In this document: in pieces, positions 44,512 through 55,656 of the stretch
Layout of the letters: every line of letters begins with the position of its first letter
Numbering within the stretch: the stretch's first letter is position 1
From: Diplodia intermedia
Taxonomy: Eukaryota > Ascomycota > Dothideomycetes > Botryosphaeriales > Botryosphaeriaceae
Assembly (NCBI GenBank): GCA_021495925.1
Contig: JAKEKT010000073.1
Span: forward strand, 124,001 to 188,000
Length of the DNA stretch: 64,000 nucleotides
Reading direction: 5' to 3'
Program-made: the position numbers and the translations under genes
Notes under the pieces: model-generated
Told to the model about the DNA's origin: nothing
What the model saw: the letters and a program-made list of their open reading frames with translations, nothing else
Database searches by the model: none

Positions 44512-45216
44512 ATGGTTCAGAATAGCTTCAAGTCGAGGGCCTGGCAGCCTCGCTGCGCTCGCCAACAAGATTTCGGTGGCTCGAGCCAGTATGAGTATTA
44601 CCCCTCCATGCCCGGATATTACCCTCCTCAATATGGCTACCACTACCACCCGCAATATCAACAATTGGCAACCGAGGACAACGTCCCCCATCCGCGGATG
44701 TACGGCGCCCAGAATGGAAGATGTGGCGGAAAGAATCAACATGGAAGTCACCCCATTCCCTCCACCCCCAAAGAGAGGCTTTGTCGCGGGCATGCCGCCG
44801 ACAAGGAGCACCAAGAAGGCGATGGTCTAGCTGACAGGGCGATCTTCCTGGCTAATCGCATTCGCTTGCGCGAGGAGGTCGTTATTGCCTGCCTTGAGGC
44901 TGAGGTCTGGAACCTCCGTGATTTGTTGGTCAAGGCGGAGAGCAACGCGGAGAAAGACGCCGTTGCAACGGCTCTGGTATGCCTCGGTGGTGCCATTGAA
45001 ATCATGGAGGACGCGCTGAACTACGATGATGAGCAGCTTCACAAATTGGACCATCCTGGCGAAGCTGATGAGGAAATCGGCGGCTGCGATGATCATTACA
45101 TCCTGGACATGCTTCAAGAGGAACTCTTTCACAGCTGTGAAGGGTATTTGGGAGCTACGACCAGAAAGGGGAAGGCCCCCAAGGGTTGCAGCATTCCCTA
45201 CCACAGGGAGATTTAG
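44512..45216 (+). CDS. Hypothetical protein with Tyr/Pro-rich N-terminus and helical C-terminus
   Basis: Single exon, 234 aa. Residues about 25-60 are Tyr/Pro/Gly/Gln-rich (YEYYPSMPGYYPPQYGY). Residues about 105-215 are predicted helical with many Leu, Ala and Glu (LANRIRLREEVV, LEAEVWNLRDLL). No family was recognised. Stop-free length, an ordinary start and a TATA-like word upstream support it. Confidence 0.45.
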   Translation: MVQNSFKSRAWQPRCARQQDFGGSSQYEYYPSMPGYYPPQYGYHYHPQYQQLATEDNVPHPRMYGAQNGRCGGKNQHGSHPIPSTPKERLCRGHAADKEHQEGDGLADRAIFLANRIRLREEVVIACLEAEVWNLRDLLVKAESNAEKDAVATALVCLGGAIEIMEDALNYDDEQLHKLDHPGEADEEIGGCDDHYILDMLQEELFHSCEGYLGATTRKGKAPKGCSIPYHREI

Positions 45217-45800
45217 GCAGTTTTTGCAGACAAGCTCCTCAATGGCGGAGCAAACCGGTGTCAGATTGAACATGGCGTTGTAGGCTCGGAGGCGAGTCTC
45301 GACGACCCCAAATTGCTATTTACTTGCCATTGTCCTCGAAACACAGACTGACAATCCTGAAAAGTTGCTTGAGACTGTGCCTCGCCATTGAAGTGCCATG
45401 CCTTCCCGAATAGTGCGTTGAGCTGGGGAGTCTATCGGCCCGTTTTGATCTGCCCGACCACACCATAGGGCTTCCAAGACTATATCATGCCCGACGTGCA
45501 GGCACGATGCGTCGAATGAGGTGTCGCGGAGCAGCAGCAGCAGCAGCAGCCGCCGCCGCCGCCCCACGCTGGACGCCCGCTTTGTCGTCACATGCACGCG
45601 GCTCTACGGCACTGCGGCCTGCATATCGCGCCAAACACGTCATTGACCAAGAGATGGGGGGCTCTGTCGTGATATATCCTGCCACCATCACCCGGCCGAG
45701 ACGCTGGGTCGCACTTAGCTTGGACTTCTTCCACCCACAGCAGTAGCTGTCTACTACGCCGCACGCCACGACATCAACACCACGCCGATTTGACAACACC
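45217..45800. other. Intergenic region with CAG/CCG microsatellite
   Basis: Holds the repeat at 45531-45563. No gene supported; ORFs on both strands exist only because of the repeat. Confidence 0.45.
45531..45563 (+). repeat. CAG then CCG microsatellite
   Basis: About six CAG units run straight into about five CCG units. Confidence 0.8.
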
Positions 45801-46403
45801 ATGTGCTGCGAAGAACACCACATCTGCACGCACTGCAACCAAATCATCACCAGCACCACCGACCGCTGCTTCGCCTGGCGCACCGGCAGCGGCGCCGTCG
45901 ATTACCGGAACCCCGGCACGGAGTTCGGCAGCGGCGCGTGCCCGGACGGGGAAGAGATCGTCGAGGAGTTCTACCACGACGACGACGGCTTCTACTGCCC
46001 CAACTGCTCGTCTTCTTCCTCCTTCTCGTCGCCCGCCACCGCCCGGAACGCCGACGGTTACCGAACCATGATGGACCGGCCGCGCCCCCCGCCAATCGAC
46101 CCTCTCAGCGGAGAGGAGGTCGTTGCCGTCGTCGCCATGGACCGTGACTCCTCGCCGACGAGCGGCGAGGGTCGTCGAGGCGCGGCGGCGGCGAGGACTG
46201 CTGCCAATGCGAAAGCGGCGAGCGGCGGCGGCAGCTGGCGGCTGCGCGTCAGGAAGATGGTGAGCGGAACGACGCGGTTGGCGGGCGCGGGCAAGCGGGA
46301 CGAGGCGGACGAGGCGGACGAGGTAGATGATGGCGGGCTTCGAGAAGCTGATAAGCGAGGGGCCAAGACGACTGTGACAAGCGGGCCTTCTTCGTTGCTC
46401 TGA
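45801..46403 (+). CDS. Small Cys-rich hypothetical protein
   Basis: Single exon, 200 aa. The N-terminus MCCEEHHICTHCNQII has closely spaced Cys/His residues, with C-P-N-C further on near residue 70, giving a possible zinc site. The rest is Ala/Gly/Asp-rich and low complexity. It is similar in style to the M-C protein at 43616-44008. Family and function are unknown. Confidence 0.5.
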   Translation: MCCEEHHICTHCNQIITSTTDRCFAWRTGSGAVDYRNPGTEFGSGACPDGEEIVEEFYHDDDGFYCPNCSSSSSFSSPATARNADGYRTMMDRPRPPPIDPLSGEEVVAVVAMDRDSSPTSGEGRRGAAAARTAANAKAASGGGSWRLRVRKMVSGTTRLAGAGKRDEADEADEVDDGGLREADKRGAKTTVTSGPSSLL

Positions 46404-48232
46404 CGAGTCAAAGATTGGAATACGGAGGAAGCGAAACACGCGAGCACAGGCGTGTTTTGGTTTTGGCTTTGACGCGTTTATTATGTCGTAGCAAAGGGAG
46501 TTGCGGTCCTTAGCCTGACGGATTGACTGAGTGTGTTGACCTTGGTGGAGTGAGGTCACTGATCCCTGCAGGGAAGCACCCGGATCGACCGTGGGCGTGG
46601 ATACGACGCCACGACGCTGAAACACGGGCAATTGTGTATCCACAAGAGGGCGGGTGGTGGTCGCGGAGGGCTGCCCGTGCAGTAGTGGCGGCTGTGGCTG
46701 AGCGCGGGCTGTGGGCTGAGGGCTGAGGCTGTGTTCTGGAAGCTCGCGCCGACGTCGATCTCCCATAGCGGCCGCACCCCCATTGCACCGATCCATGCCG
46801 AAGATGCGGTGGGTTTGGCATCCCTGCCTCTGCCTCTCTCGTCTTTGCTTTCACCGGTGGCGTGTGGAACGCGTGAAGCCAGCCTGCGCGCTGCCACCAG
46901 CTCGGCGCCGCCCGGGGCCCCGAAACACGGTCTGGCGGCTTGCACATGCACCGGCTGTGTGCACTGCCTGTTTCAGCGCGTGAAGAAGCCACGTGCAGAG
47001 CAGGCGCGGCACCGCACCCGCATCCCCGCCGAGCCTCGGTGGGGGAGGTTCCAGAAAAGTCTTCATCCCGGGCCCGTGCCCTTGTGCTGCAGCCACGGCC
47101 TTGCATGCTTAGCCTCCGATCGTGCTACCGGCTGACCCGGATCCAGTCTGATCGCCCACTCCCTTTGCGGCCATGCAATCCTTCTGTGCTACATTGCTTT
47201 TTCTGCTGTGCGTGATATGCCGCCGTCGAAGAACGATCCCCACGAAGCCTATGCAGCAGACCGGAGTCTTGCCTGCTCACTATGCCGCGCCACCTTGCAT
47301 TGCCCCTGCGTCCGCGCCCGACATCTCGATAGCATCTCGCATGTCTCTGATCCAGGACTTGCCGCTCATGGTGCACTTTGCCACGGAGCAGCCGTCAAAT
47401 GCGCCCCATCCCCGAAACATTGCCTGTCGCTGTCATCGCCTCTTCACCGCCTGTAGCCCTTGCCAACTCATCAAGAATGAGACTCCCGTCGATAGTGCCG
47501 CGCAGTACGTGGTACGACATACGCTGGGCTGATGAGCACGCCCGATATCATTCCACTCATCCAAATGACCGTTGAAAATTTCCCGTTGCCTTCTTGCTCT
47601 CGAGCCTCAAGCGGTGTGACGGCCGAACAGGTGTTGGCCAGTCAAAGTGGGTGCCATGGAGATACGGATCGAGGACGTGCGGGGCGGAAGCAGGTTGGCG
47701 AGCCCGCTGCGGTGAGTCACGGGCGACCCCAGATAGACGGTGAGTGAAGTGTGCTGTAGAATTGGTGCAACTCTTATCACGGGGCAAGCAAACGGGGGCA
47801 TCATGACGACGAGACAGAAAACTCGGGGAGTTGGCATGGCCAGCTCCGCCCTATGTCCTGCTGGAACCCAAACGACCGGGACGGCAGCAGAGCGGTTAAA
47901 CGGCAGGGGAGCAGCACCCCGTCTCACAAGCACTGAGCCACGCTGGCGGGACCAACCATCACTGGCTCAGCAGGCGGGTGCGCGAGACACCGGGGGGCCG
48001 TCGGGCTAGACATAAAGGATGTGCCATGCTGTTGACTCAAGCTGCTTACAGCATTGTATACCCCCTGGTAGACGATTGTTTCGATGCCCGCCCCCCCGGC
48101 TCAGCCCAACAACAGCCCTATGCTCACTTTCCCCCATAAGCATGAATCCTGTTTTTTTCTTTTTCCCACCGGTCTGTTAGAGCATTGAAACGGCCCAGTG
48201 GTTTTGTCACAAAGGCTCCGGCCTGCCCCACC
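46404..48232. other. Intergenic region
   Basis: About 1.8 kb. Several GC-rich ORFs overlap on both strands, none with a recognisable motif or a consistent intron structure. No RNA gene seen. Confidence 0.4.
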
Positions 48233-51061
48233 TCACAGGAACCACGGAGCTGCGCCCGCCTCACTCACATTCGCCTCACTGCCCATTGCTAGGCTCCTGA
48301 GCGTATCGGCGCCGATGCTCCTCTTGTTCGCCAACGCCTTCTTCTTCAACTCCCGTTGTCTATGTTCCCGTGCCATCTCCGTCCGTTGACCCAAGCTTCG
48401 GTACCCCATCGGCCACGAAGGCGTACCGCGACTCGGACTACTCGACCGGATCGACACGTTGCGTCGCATATGCCGCCATATGGCGCGGGCCTCGTCTACC
48501 GAAGAGCTCTCTGCGTCATCTGACGTCGACGTGCATTGCCCTTCTTGGCTCGTGGCTGTGCCTTCCGTGTCCAGCGCGTCTGGAAAGCGCGGTGAAGCCG
48601 ACGGGCTACGGCTGCGGCTATCGGTAAGCGGTGTGGCGGGGACAGAGCGTTGAGCTTGCCGCGAAACAGGGAGGTTGGTGGCGGTGAAGCGCAAACTGTC
48701 ACGTGCGTTGAAAGAGAAATGCGGCTGAGGCGGGAAGTGGCGGAGATGAGAGCCATGCGTGTCTGCTGCGTGAGATGAAGTATGCCTGTCTGGAACTTGC
48801 AAAAGTGTGGGAAGAGTTGGCGAGAATGCCGACGCCGGTAGAGGAAAGCCGTCAACTTCAGAATTCATGAACAGTGGCGTAGCCCCCAGCTGGTAAACGA
48901 GCTCTCGTCGCACCTGTTGGATGTAGGCTGAGCATGAAAGCGAACAGCGTCTGTTGTGGTAAAAGGTATCGAGAGCGTCCAAAGCAATGCAAGGAGGGTC
49001 CTGCGTTGCAATCAAGAATACAAGTCTTCGGCAAAGCTCAGTTTCAACTTTTGAAGTGACTGCAAAGTCAGTTGGCAACCCAATGCTCCACTCAGAAAGC
49101 GGATTGGGTCTGCGGATACTGCAAACTTGTTCGACCGTGATCAAATTGTTGTCGGGGAAGCATGATTGCTTGTAGCGAGCTGATACAGTCAACACCTCCG
49201 TCGCGGTCTCTCCTAACAAGATTTCCAGCTGTGCGAGAGCATCTTCGAGCTCGGTCAAAGGGTTGTGGGCGATTTGCTCCCGGGTGACGACGGCTGGGAT
49301 CCTGACTCTTACGAGAACAGAGACCGTTTGACCTGCCTTGAGTTTTGCACTCGAAGTATTGCCCAGAATGCTTTCAACTACGCAACCCCGACGTGGTTTG
49401 ATGTCGATACAGAGGTCAGTGATGGACCCGAAGACGCGTCCTTCTCTTGCGTATGACATTACGGCAGCTGCTTGCGAAAGGAGGTGAGTTGGATCGTTCA
49501 CTGAAACCTTGGGCGAAAATGAATGCGAATGAATGCCTTGGGGAAGCATCCATGAGTTGGAATTTTCTGACAATCCGTTGTGATAGGGAACAACAGCCGT
49601 GCACATGGGATTGACGTTTATGGCCGAAAATTGGTCCTGTAGGTCAAGACCACCCACGGATCGAGGCGACAAAACGAAGACAAGGCAACGAGTAAGTCTG
49701 AGAGGCTTGGCGGTTTCACCTGTTGAGTCTGTGAGAGCTTGGATGGCTTCTTGCAGAGTTTCGCTCATTTCCGTACCGGCAGCGGGCGGACGAGCCGCCA
49801 AAGCTCTGACATCGTCGATTTCCCTTCGCAGAGAAGCAGCATTGACAGCTTGGAGTGGATGCAAAAGGCATCCCGAAGTTTTGGCCTCGTCCGGGAAGTG
49901 GCGACAACAGGTGCAAAAGACGGCGAGCCGATCGTCTGCCTCGGTACTGATTTGGGCAATGCGAAGCGCGACATCGCAAGCAGTCTCAAGGGAGTCCGGG
50001 GACGCGAATCGGCTAGATCTCGGTAAGCTGAAGATGCCAGCACAGGGGGCGGTGAGGATCCATCGCCGCCTTGGAAAAGGCTCGGATGAGGACGGGCGAA
50101 TGACCGTGGCGAGATTCTCAGACGCCGTTTCATGTACTCGGATGGTATTCGCCATCTCTGCTCAGCGCATCGTGATGTATGGCGCGATGCGTGACGTCTA
50201 GATGAAACTAAGACTAAAACTCACGAGTTGTCCAGGATCACCACGATGTCCAGGCCAGCCCCTGTACCATCGTCACCAAGATCTCTGACATCTGGCTGAA
50301 CAAAGCCACGTGTTTCAACAGCCACCCAAACGCTCCGCTCCTCGTGGAGGCTGAGGGCCTGGCATTCCGTCACCACATTGAGATCGACAGAGAGGATCGG
50401 CGGTGGCCCACGTGTGGCGCTCCTAGACCGCGGGGAAGTCTGATCCGCCATCTGGGTCGAACGTGGCTGGAGAGGGTCGCTGCGCGGTGATTTGGCAGAC
50501 AGCTGGCTCGGCTGGAGATTGGTACGACTCGAGGACGAGGTAAGAATACTTGAGACGATCAGTGGACGCCATGCACGTAAAGGCTGAGGTCCTATTCGCC
50601 CGCCACACTTACGATGGCGTAGACGGCTGAGTCGGGAATTCAGAGCTCTTTGAGCGCGACGGAAAACTCGGTCGCCGTCGCATCGAGAGCTTGCGGAAGA
50701 TGCTTCCGTCAGACTGGCCATTGCGCGTCGGCTGCAGGGCCGGGTTCGATCTGCTGGCCTGGATGCTCCCGAGCATCTTGGAAAATACCCTACTCTTGGA
50801 AGATTTTCGGCGGAGCAGGGTCGGGGATTCGGGTTCGACAATAGAGGGCGGGGACCCCTGCACTGACCTCTTCAAGGGCGAGTCGCATCTCTGAGCGAAC
50901 CCGAGTGTGGCGGGCTCTCCTTCGGAACATGTGCTGGTCTGGGCGTCTCCGATGCTCGAGGCTGAAGATCGGTTCTCGCGGCGTTTACGGACTTTGATCT
51001 CGCGTGCAGGACGCAGGGCTGTAGGAACCGGGATGGGCGGCGCCCTAGCGGCAGGCAGCAT
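48233..51061 (-). CDS. von Willebrand A-like domain protein
   Basis: Model complement(join(48233..50012, 50225..50548, 50613..51061)), 850 aa. The first exon is basic and Ser-rich (likely disordered). The second ends in GLDIVVILDNS, the first strand and metal-site Asp-x-Ser of a vWA fold. The third continues RFASPDSLETACDVALRIAQI. The DxSxS site is incomplete. A Ser/Pro-rich C-terminal half ends with basic helices. The start is tentative: the frame is open upstream of 51061 to about 51190, where a small leader intron is possible. The intron at 50013-50224 (212 bp) is long for this genome. It may act in protein-protein contacts; function is unknown. It lies downstream of, and in line with, the UEV gene. 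Confidence 0.7.
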
Positions 51062-51438
51062 GCTGGCGAGGTCCGATCTGCGATCTCGGCCCTTTGCTGC
51101 AACTGAAGGTGATTCTCGCTCTTCCAGCGTGACGTTGGGAAGAGTTGTCCTCGGAGAAGCGTCTAGTGGCGCCGCCGCCTGCGGCAGGCACCCCTGTCAC
51201 ATACCGTTGAGGAAGGCGAAGCCTCGCCCGCGGCCCGCACCTCAATTCGGCGCTCCTACTCGAACGTGTGCACTAACGCAATTCATGTCTTCGTATTTCG
51301 AGATACTTCCAACCAGCAGACCATCCATCCAACGGTGAAAGGGTGCAGTGCAGCCTAAGTCATCCGCACCGGGGAGACATGTGACATTTCCCGAGCCCAT
51401 CGCCCTCTCCTCCAGCTCCCTGAAAAGACCAAAGCGAG
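51062..51438. other. Short spacer, possible 5' leader of vWA gene
   Basis: Frame in phase with the vWA start is open from about 51190; a GTATGT..CAG leader intron may lie at about 51180-51210. Confidence 0.3.
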
Positions 51439-52386
51439 CTACGATTGCTTCAGAATCCGCGCCTTCGCCTTCTCGAGAGTGTCCCTATCGACTTGAGCAA
51501 ACCGAACCTGTGGTCGTCAGAAGTTGGGCTTTGAGCACGGCTGCGACACCTACCACATCGTCGCCTTCGACCCCGGCACTGTAGAGCACGCCGTCGGAAA
51601 TGCTGCCGTTGATGCCTTTCTTGACTCTTTCTTCCCAAACGCCCTCCCAGTTCCATTCGCCCGGGTGGCGACTCCGGGTTGCAGGCGCTGCGCTAGGCTT
51701 GGTCATGGGCTGCATTTCAGTGTATTGGTTGTCTCGGTAGGACCGCCAAGCATGGTAAGCTCCTGGATTGGCGGCGGATTCAATCGTCACCGAGTCCAGG
51801 ATGGACTCGTCCGAGAATGATGCCTGGATATACTTGAGGATCTTGGCGACGGGAGGCGGATGGGCGCTGGCTTCACCACCGGCATCCGGCTGGTTGCTCT
51901 TGGCCGCCGGAGCGCTCCGGCGCGTGCGCGAAAACCACTGCGGGAATCCATGACGAAGGCTGAAGCCGCCGGGGGGGAAACGTTCTTCGTCGGTGGCACT
52001 GACGGTCTCACCACTCGCCGAGCCAGTCGTGTAGGTGTACGTGGTCAGCGGGGTTACCAGCGGGTGGAAAATGTCCGTGGACAGAGTCACCAGCGGCGGC
52101 ACCGCTGGATATGCCCGTGGAAAAGAGATCTGGACTCGGAGAACTGCAGGCGCGTACGGGCCTTTCCGAATAAACATCACGCCAGTCCACAATGACGTAT
52201 CGCCAGGCGTGATGCTCATATACACGCCGTCCGGACAACCATGTCGGAGGCTCGCGCTGCCGCGGGTGGAGGAGTTAGTACGGGATATCACGGCACCGAT
52301 CGAAGAAAGGCGGAAACGCACAATTCTACAAGTAAATTCTGATGCTGCAGGGCGGGCAGCCCGAGGGAGGGACCCAATAAGGGCAT
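51439..52386 (-). CDS. Catalytically inactive E2 (UEV) protein, FTS/AKTIP-like
   Basis: Model complement(join(51439..51507, 51554..52256, 52322..52386)), 278 aa; introns of 65 and 46 bp. A short first exon rebuilds QNLLVEFASLRHGCPDGVYMS. The UBC fold follows: TPGDTSLWTGVMFIRKGPYAP, then FPRAYPAVPPLVTLSTDIFHPLVTPL. The usual HPN is HPL and no Cys follows where the active-site Cys should be, so it cannot form a ubiquitin thioester. A long insertion with Ser/Ala/Gly follows, and it ends with GVWEERVKKG and a helical tail (TLEKAKARILKQS). FTS/AKTIP-type UEVs join Hook-family dynein adaptors; that partner is inferred from family only. Confidence 0.82.
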
Positions 52387-55300
52387 CTTGGCTGTGACGA
52401 GGCCGGGAGCTGATGATGCAAAGGGGTTCGTAACGTCTAGGTTCGCGCGAGTGTTCGGGCCGTCGCAAGCAACGAGCCTCCGTGTGTGGCTGTGCTGACT
52501 AACACGCTTTGGAGCAACGTGGAAACTGGCTACTGTCGATCTGGTGAGGCGCTAACTCTACCACTTTTCACCAGGGCAATCCCTCCATCGGCATGTCGGC
52601 GCGCCTTGCTAGAGCGCTCGCGGCTTCACGGCTTGCTTCCTCACGCTCAAGCTCAGACTCAGGCGCCAGCGCGCTTGCTTTTCGCCAGCGACGGCCCCCT
52701 ATCTGGCGCACCCGCCCGCCGTCAGCTACACGTCGCACAACGCTGCCCCCGCTATCACATAGAATTATGTGATGACTCGACCGCGTTCGTATAGAGATCA
52801 GCAAGGGCCCTGGGCCCCGTTCCAGCGGCCAGGCTCAACAACGCCCCGAGTCAGTGCGGTGCGAATGCATGCATCTCAGCAGCGAGGCAGATACAATATG
52901 TGCCTGCTCTGCCGGGCTGCGTTGACTGCAGCGCGATCCGCAGGATATATGAGACCTGCGGTCGCACGGTGGGCTTATACGAGCAGAAGCACCAGTAAGG
53001 CCTCGCCACACCTCCGCAAAAGAGTCACGTTGGGCACGACAATTGCTTCGACCGTCAGCGATGCTTTGGCGGTGAGCCTTCGGTCAGGCTGGCATCTGAC
53101 GGGCGCCGGAAGATCTGGATGTCTCACAGGAGCACTCGTCCCGCAGCCTATTCAGATGTGCGACCAGGGGACGCGACCCGGGTTTGATATTGGTCCACCT
53201 CGCCGGGGCGCACAGCAGCAACGACTTCGCGAAGACGCGGCAGCGACAGGATCCAACTGCATCATGCACTTGCCCTCCGCCCGAGGACCGGGGATTGTTC
53301 GATGCAGCCTGCATGGCAGTCGCGCTCTCCGGCCCTGGATTTGCGGGTTGCACCAACAGCTGGCACCACACGAGACATCGCATTCGGCACAGAAGAAAAC
53401 GCTTGCCGTCACACATTGAGGGTCAAGTGATCAGTGCCGGCACCGTGCGATGGGCGACGGATCATTCGCGGCGCGCGTCAGGAGTTGCAGTCGGCTATCG
53501 TTTCAGCGGGCTGCGATGACGTCGGGATCGAAATGAGGGATCTGCAGAGCTTGCCAGCCAGCTGCTCGCCTGCGTACCCCAGACGACGCGGGCTCAGGCG
53601 GCGCGGTGCCTGGATGAGTGGCTCCAGACTTCAAACGAGAAGGCGGGCTGAGAGGCGTGCCAGGAGCTGCGACAAACGGGCTGGAGCTAGGTGCCCGCGG
53701 AATCGGCACGCGGTGCCAATCGGCGAATCAGCGCGTGAGCGGAGGCCGTACCCGCCATCTTCCGGTCCACAGATCTCGAAAAGAACCTTCGACGAGACGA
53801 CCGGACGCGAACAAGCCTTACGTTAGTAGGCCGTTCCTCGTTTTCCACGCGAGCGAGGGCGGGCAGGGATGCCGCAGCGCGGGCAATCGCCGTCTCCCCC
53901 CCGGCCAGCGCAGCCCGGCAGCCCTGCGCCCGCGCGTGGCCAATCGCACGCCCGCCGCCGCCGTTGAACACGCTCACCGCCGAGCAGCAGCGCGTCCCCT
54001 CCGCGCTGGCCACGCCAGGCTCCCCTCTCCTGCTGCTGGCCGCTGCCTCAACGCCTTCTTCCCCAGTGCCAGGCCCCCCGGCGCGCGCTTGACCGGTGCG
54101 TGCGCAGCGCGGGCGCTCGCATGCGCAACATTGCACGCCAACGGCCTCACTGCCACCGCGGTGGGGACGCCAGCGCCTCTCCTCTCCGCGCGCGGGCATC
54201 AGGTGACGGGCGCCCGCTAGCCCGTCGCCGTCTCATCGGCAAGGGTGCCGATGCCGCCGCGCGGCGACAGGTCGAGTGCTGGTGCTGGGCGCGCGGGCTC
54301 GTGTGGCAGCAGTGCGCGGCAGCTCGGGCTGGCATTTATAATTGTCCGGCCTGCAAGGCTGGGCGGCGGCGGGCCATCCACCAGCGCCGGAGGGAGCAGA
54401 ATTCACCGCCTCTCCTGTAATTTGAAACCATCGCGGCTGGCCGTTGCTTCTATTGAAAGCTAATGAGATTGTCGCAGCCAGCGCTGCCCGCCGCCGCTCC
54501 ACCCCGGGCCCGCTGACTCGCGCCCTGCGAGCCATCGCCCGCAGCGGCCACGTACTCGCGCCAGCACCGCAGCGAGGAGCGGGCGCAAAAGCAAGCACGG
54601 CGCAGGCAGAAGCAACGCGACTCGCATTTGCGGTCAGCCGAGTGCGCTGGAGCTTCGAGAAGTGACGAGAGCGCGCGCAAAGCCTGCGCCTGCGCGCTGC
54701 GCGCCCGCTGCCCCTCGTCCTTGTGCCTTGCTGCCGGCGTGCAGCCAGCCTACCTGGCGGGCTGGGCTAGCGCATCTGCCCGGAGCCGCAGGCCGCAGAC
54801 GCGAAATGCGGTGCCCCTGTGCTGGGCCCAAGGAAAGGGGGCAACGGCGTTTAGCCCCAAAGTCAATCCCAGTAGCGTACCGGCAGGCCGGCCAGCCGCT
54901 GATCAAGGATGTCATATCCACGCTGCTAGCCCTGCAACATCGCCCATCACGGACGCGCGACCACCGTCTTTGGGACCCATCTCAGCCCGCCTTACTTTTG
55001 GGGCAACCTAGCATCTCTCCCCAATGTTCCGCGACCGGCCCCATGTGCGACAGCGCTCGCTTGGCTGGCAAACACTCAGGGGCCGCGGCCAGCCAAGCCG
55101 CACATCCTTTTCGTCTGTGCACCGCGTTTGGGCAGCATACCACCGGATCTGACCCTACCACCAGCTCAGGACGATGCAGTCACAGAGCTGGGGTCCGCCC
55201 TGTGCCAGCGAATCCGTTCGCTTACCCAGAGCTTGAGCCCATCACCGCCTCTTGTGCCCGCGCGTCAAGCTATATCAGAGCCGCCTCCCGCGCGCCCGCT

Positions 55301-55656
55301 GCTGCCGTCCGCTCTTGTGCTCTCTGCAACACCTGCGGACAACCGCCATACCCAATTCACGATTCGCGCTCCGACTTCCCCGGCGTCCCGCAACAGGATA
55401 CCCTTGCCTCCTGCAATAAGCCCGTCTGCCCTACGCCACCTAGACTAAATCTTATCGTGTCTAGATGACACAGATTAAAACGGTCATTTAAGCAGACGAG
55501 GCCCTCTTTCCATACCAAGACCTCCAGGTCAAGTCCCTTGGGATTCCTCACGCTCCTTCTGCCCTCGACGACGTCCGCCTTGCCACCACCTGCCGTGCTG
55601 TGAACCCTCGCGTCCCTCCGTTCCGCTTCAATTGGAAGCCATTGGCACACCGCACC
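52387..55656. other. GC-rich gene-free stretch
   Basis: About 3.3 kb. From about 53.6 to 55.0 kb GC is very high and many long frames overlap on both strands. None shows a domain, signal peptide, or intron-joined continuity. I see no RNA gene or repeat array. Confidence 0.45.

Noticed and set aside
53600..55470. Several 100-270-aa ORFs on both strands
   Set aside because: Overlap one another, high GC, no motif, no intron-joined continuity.
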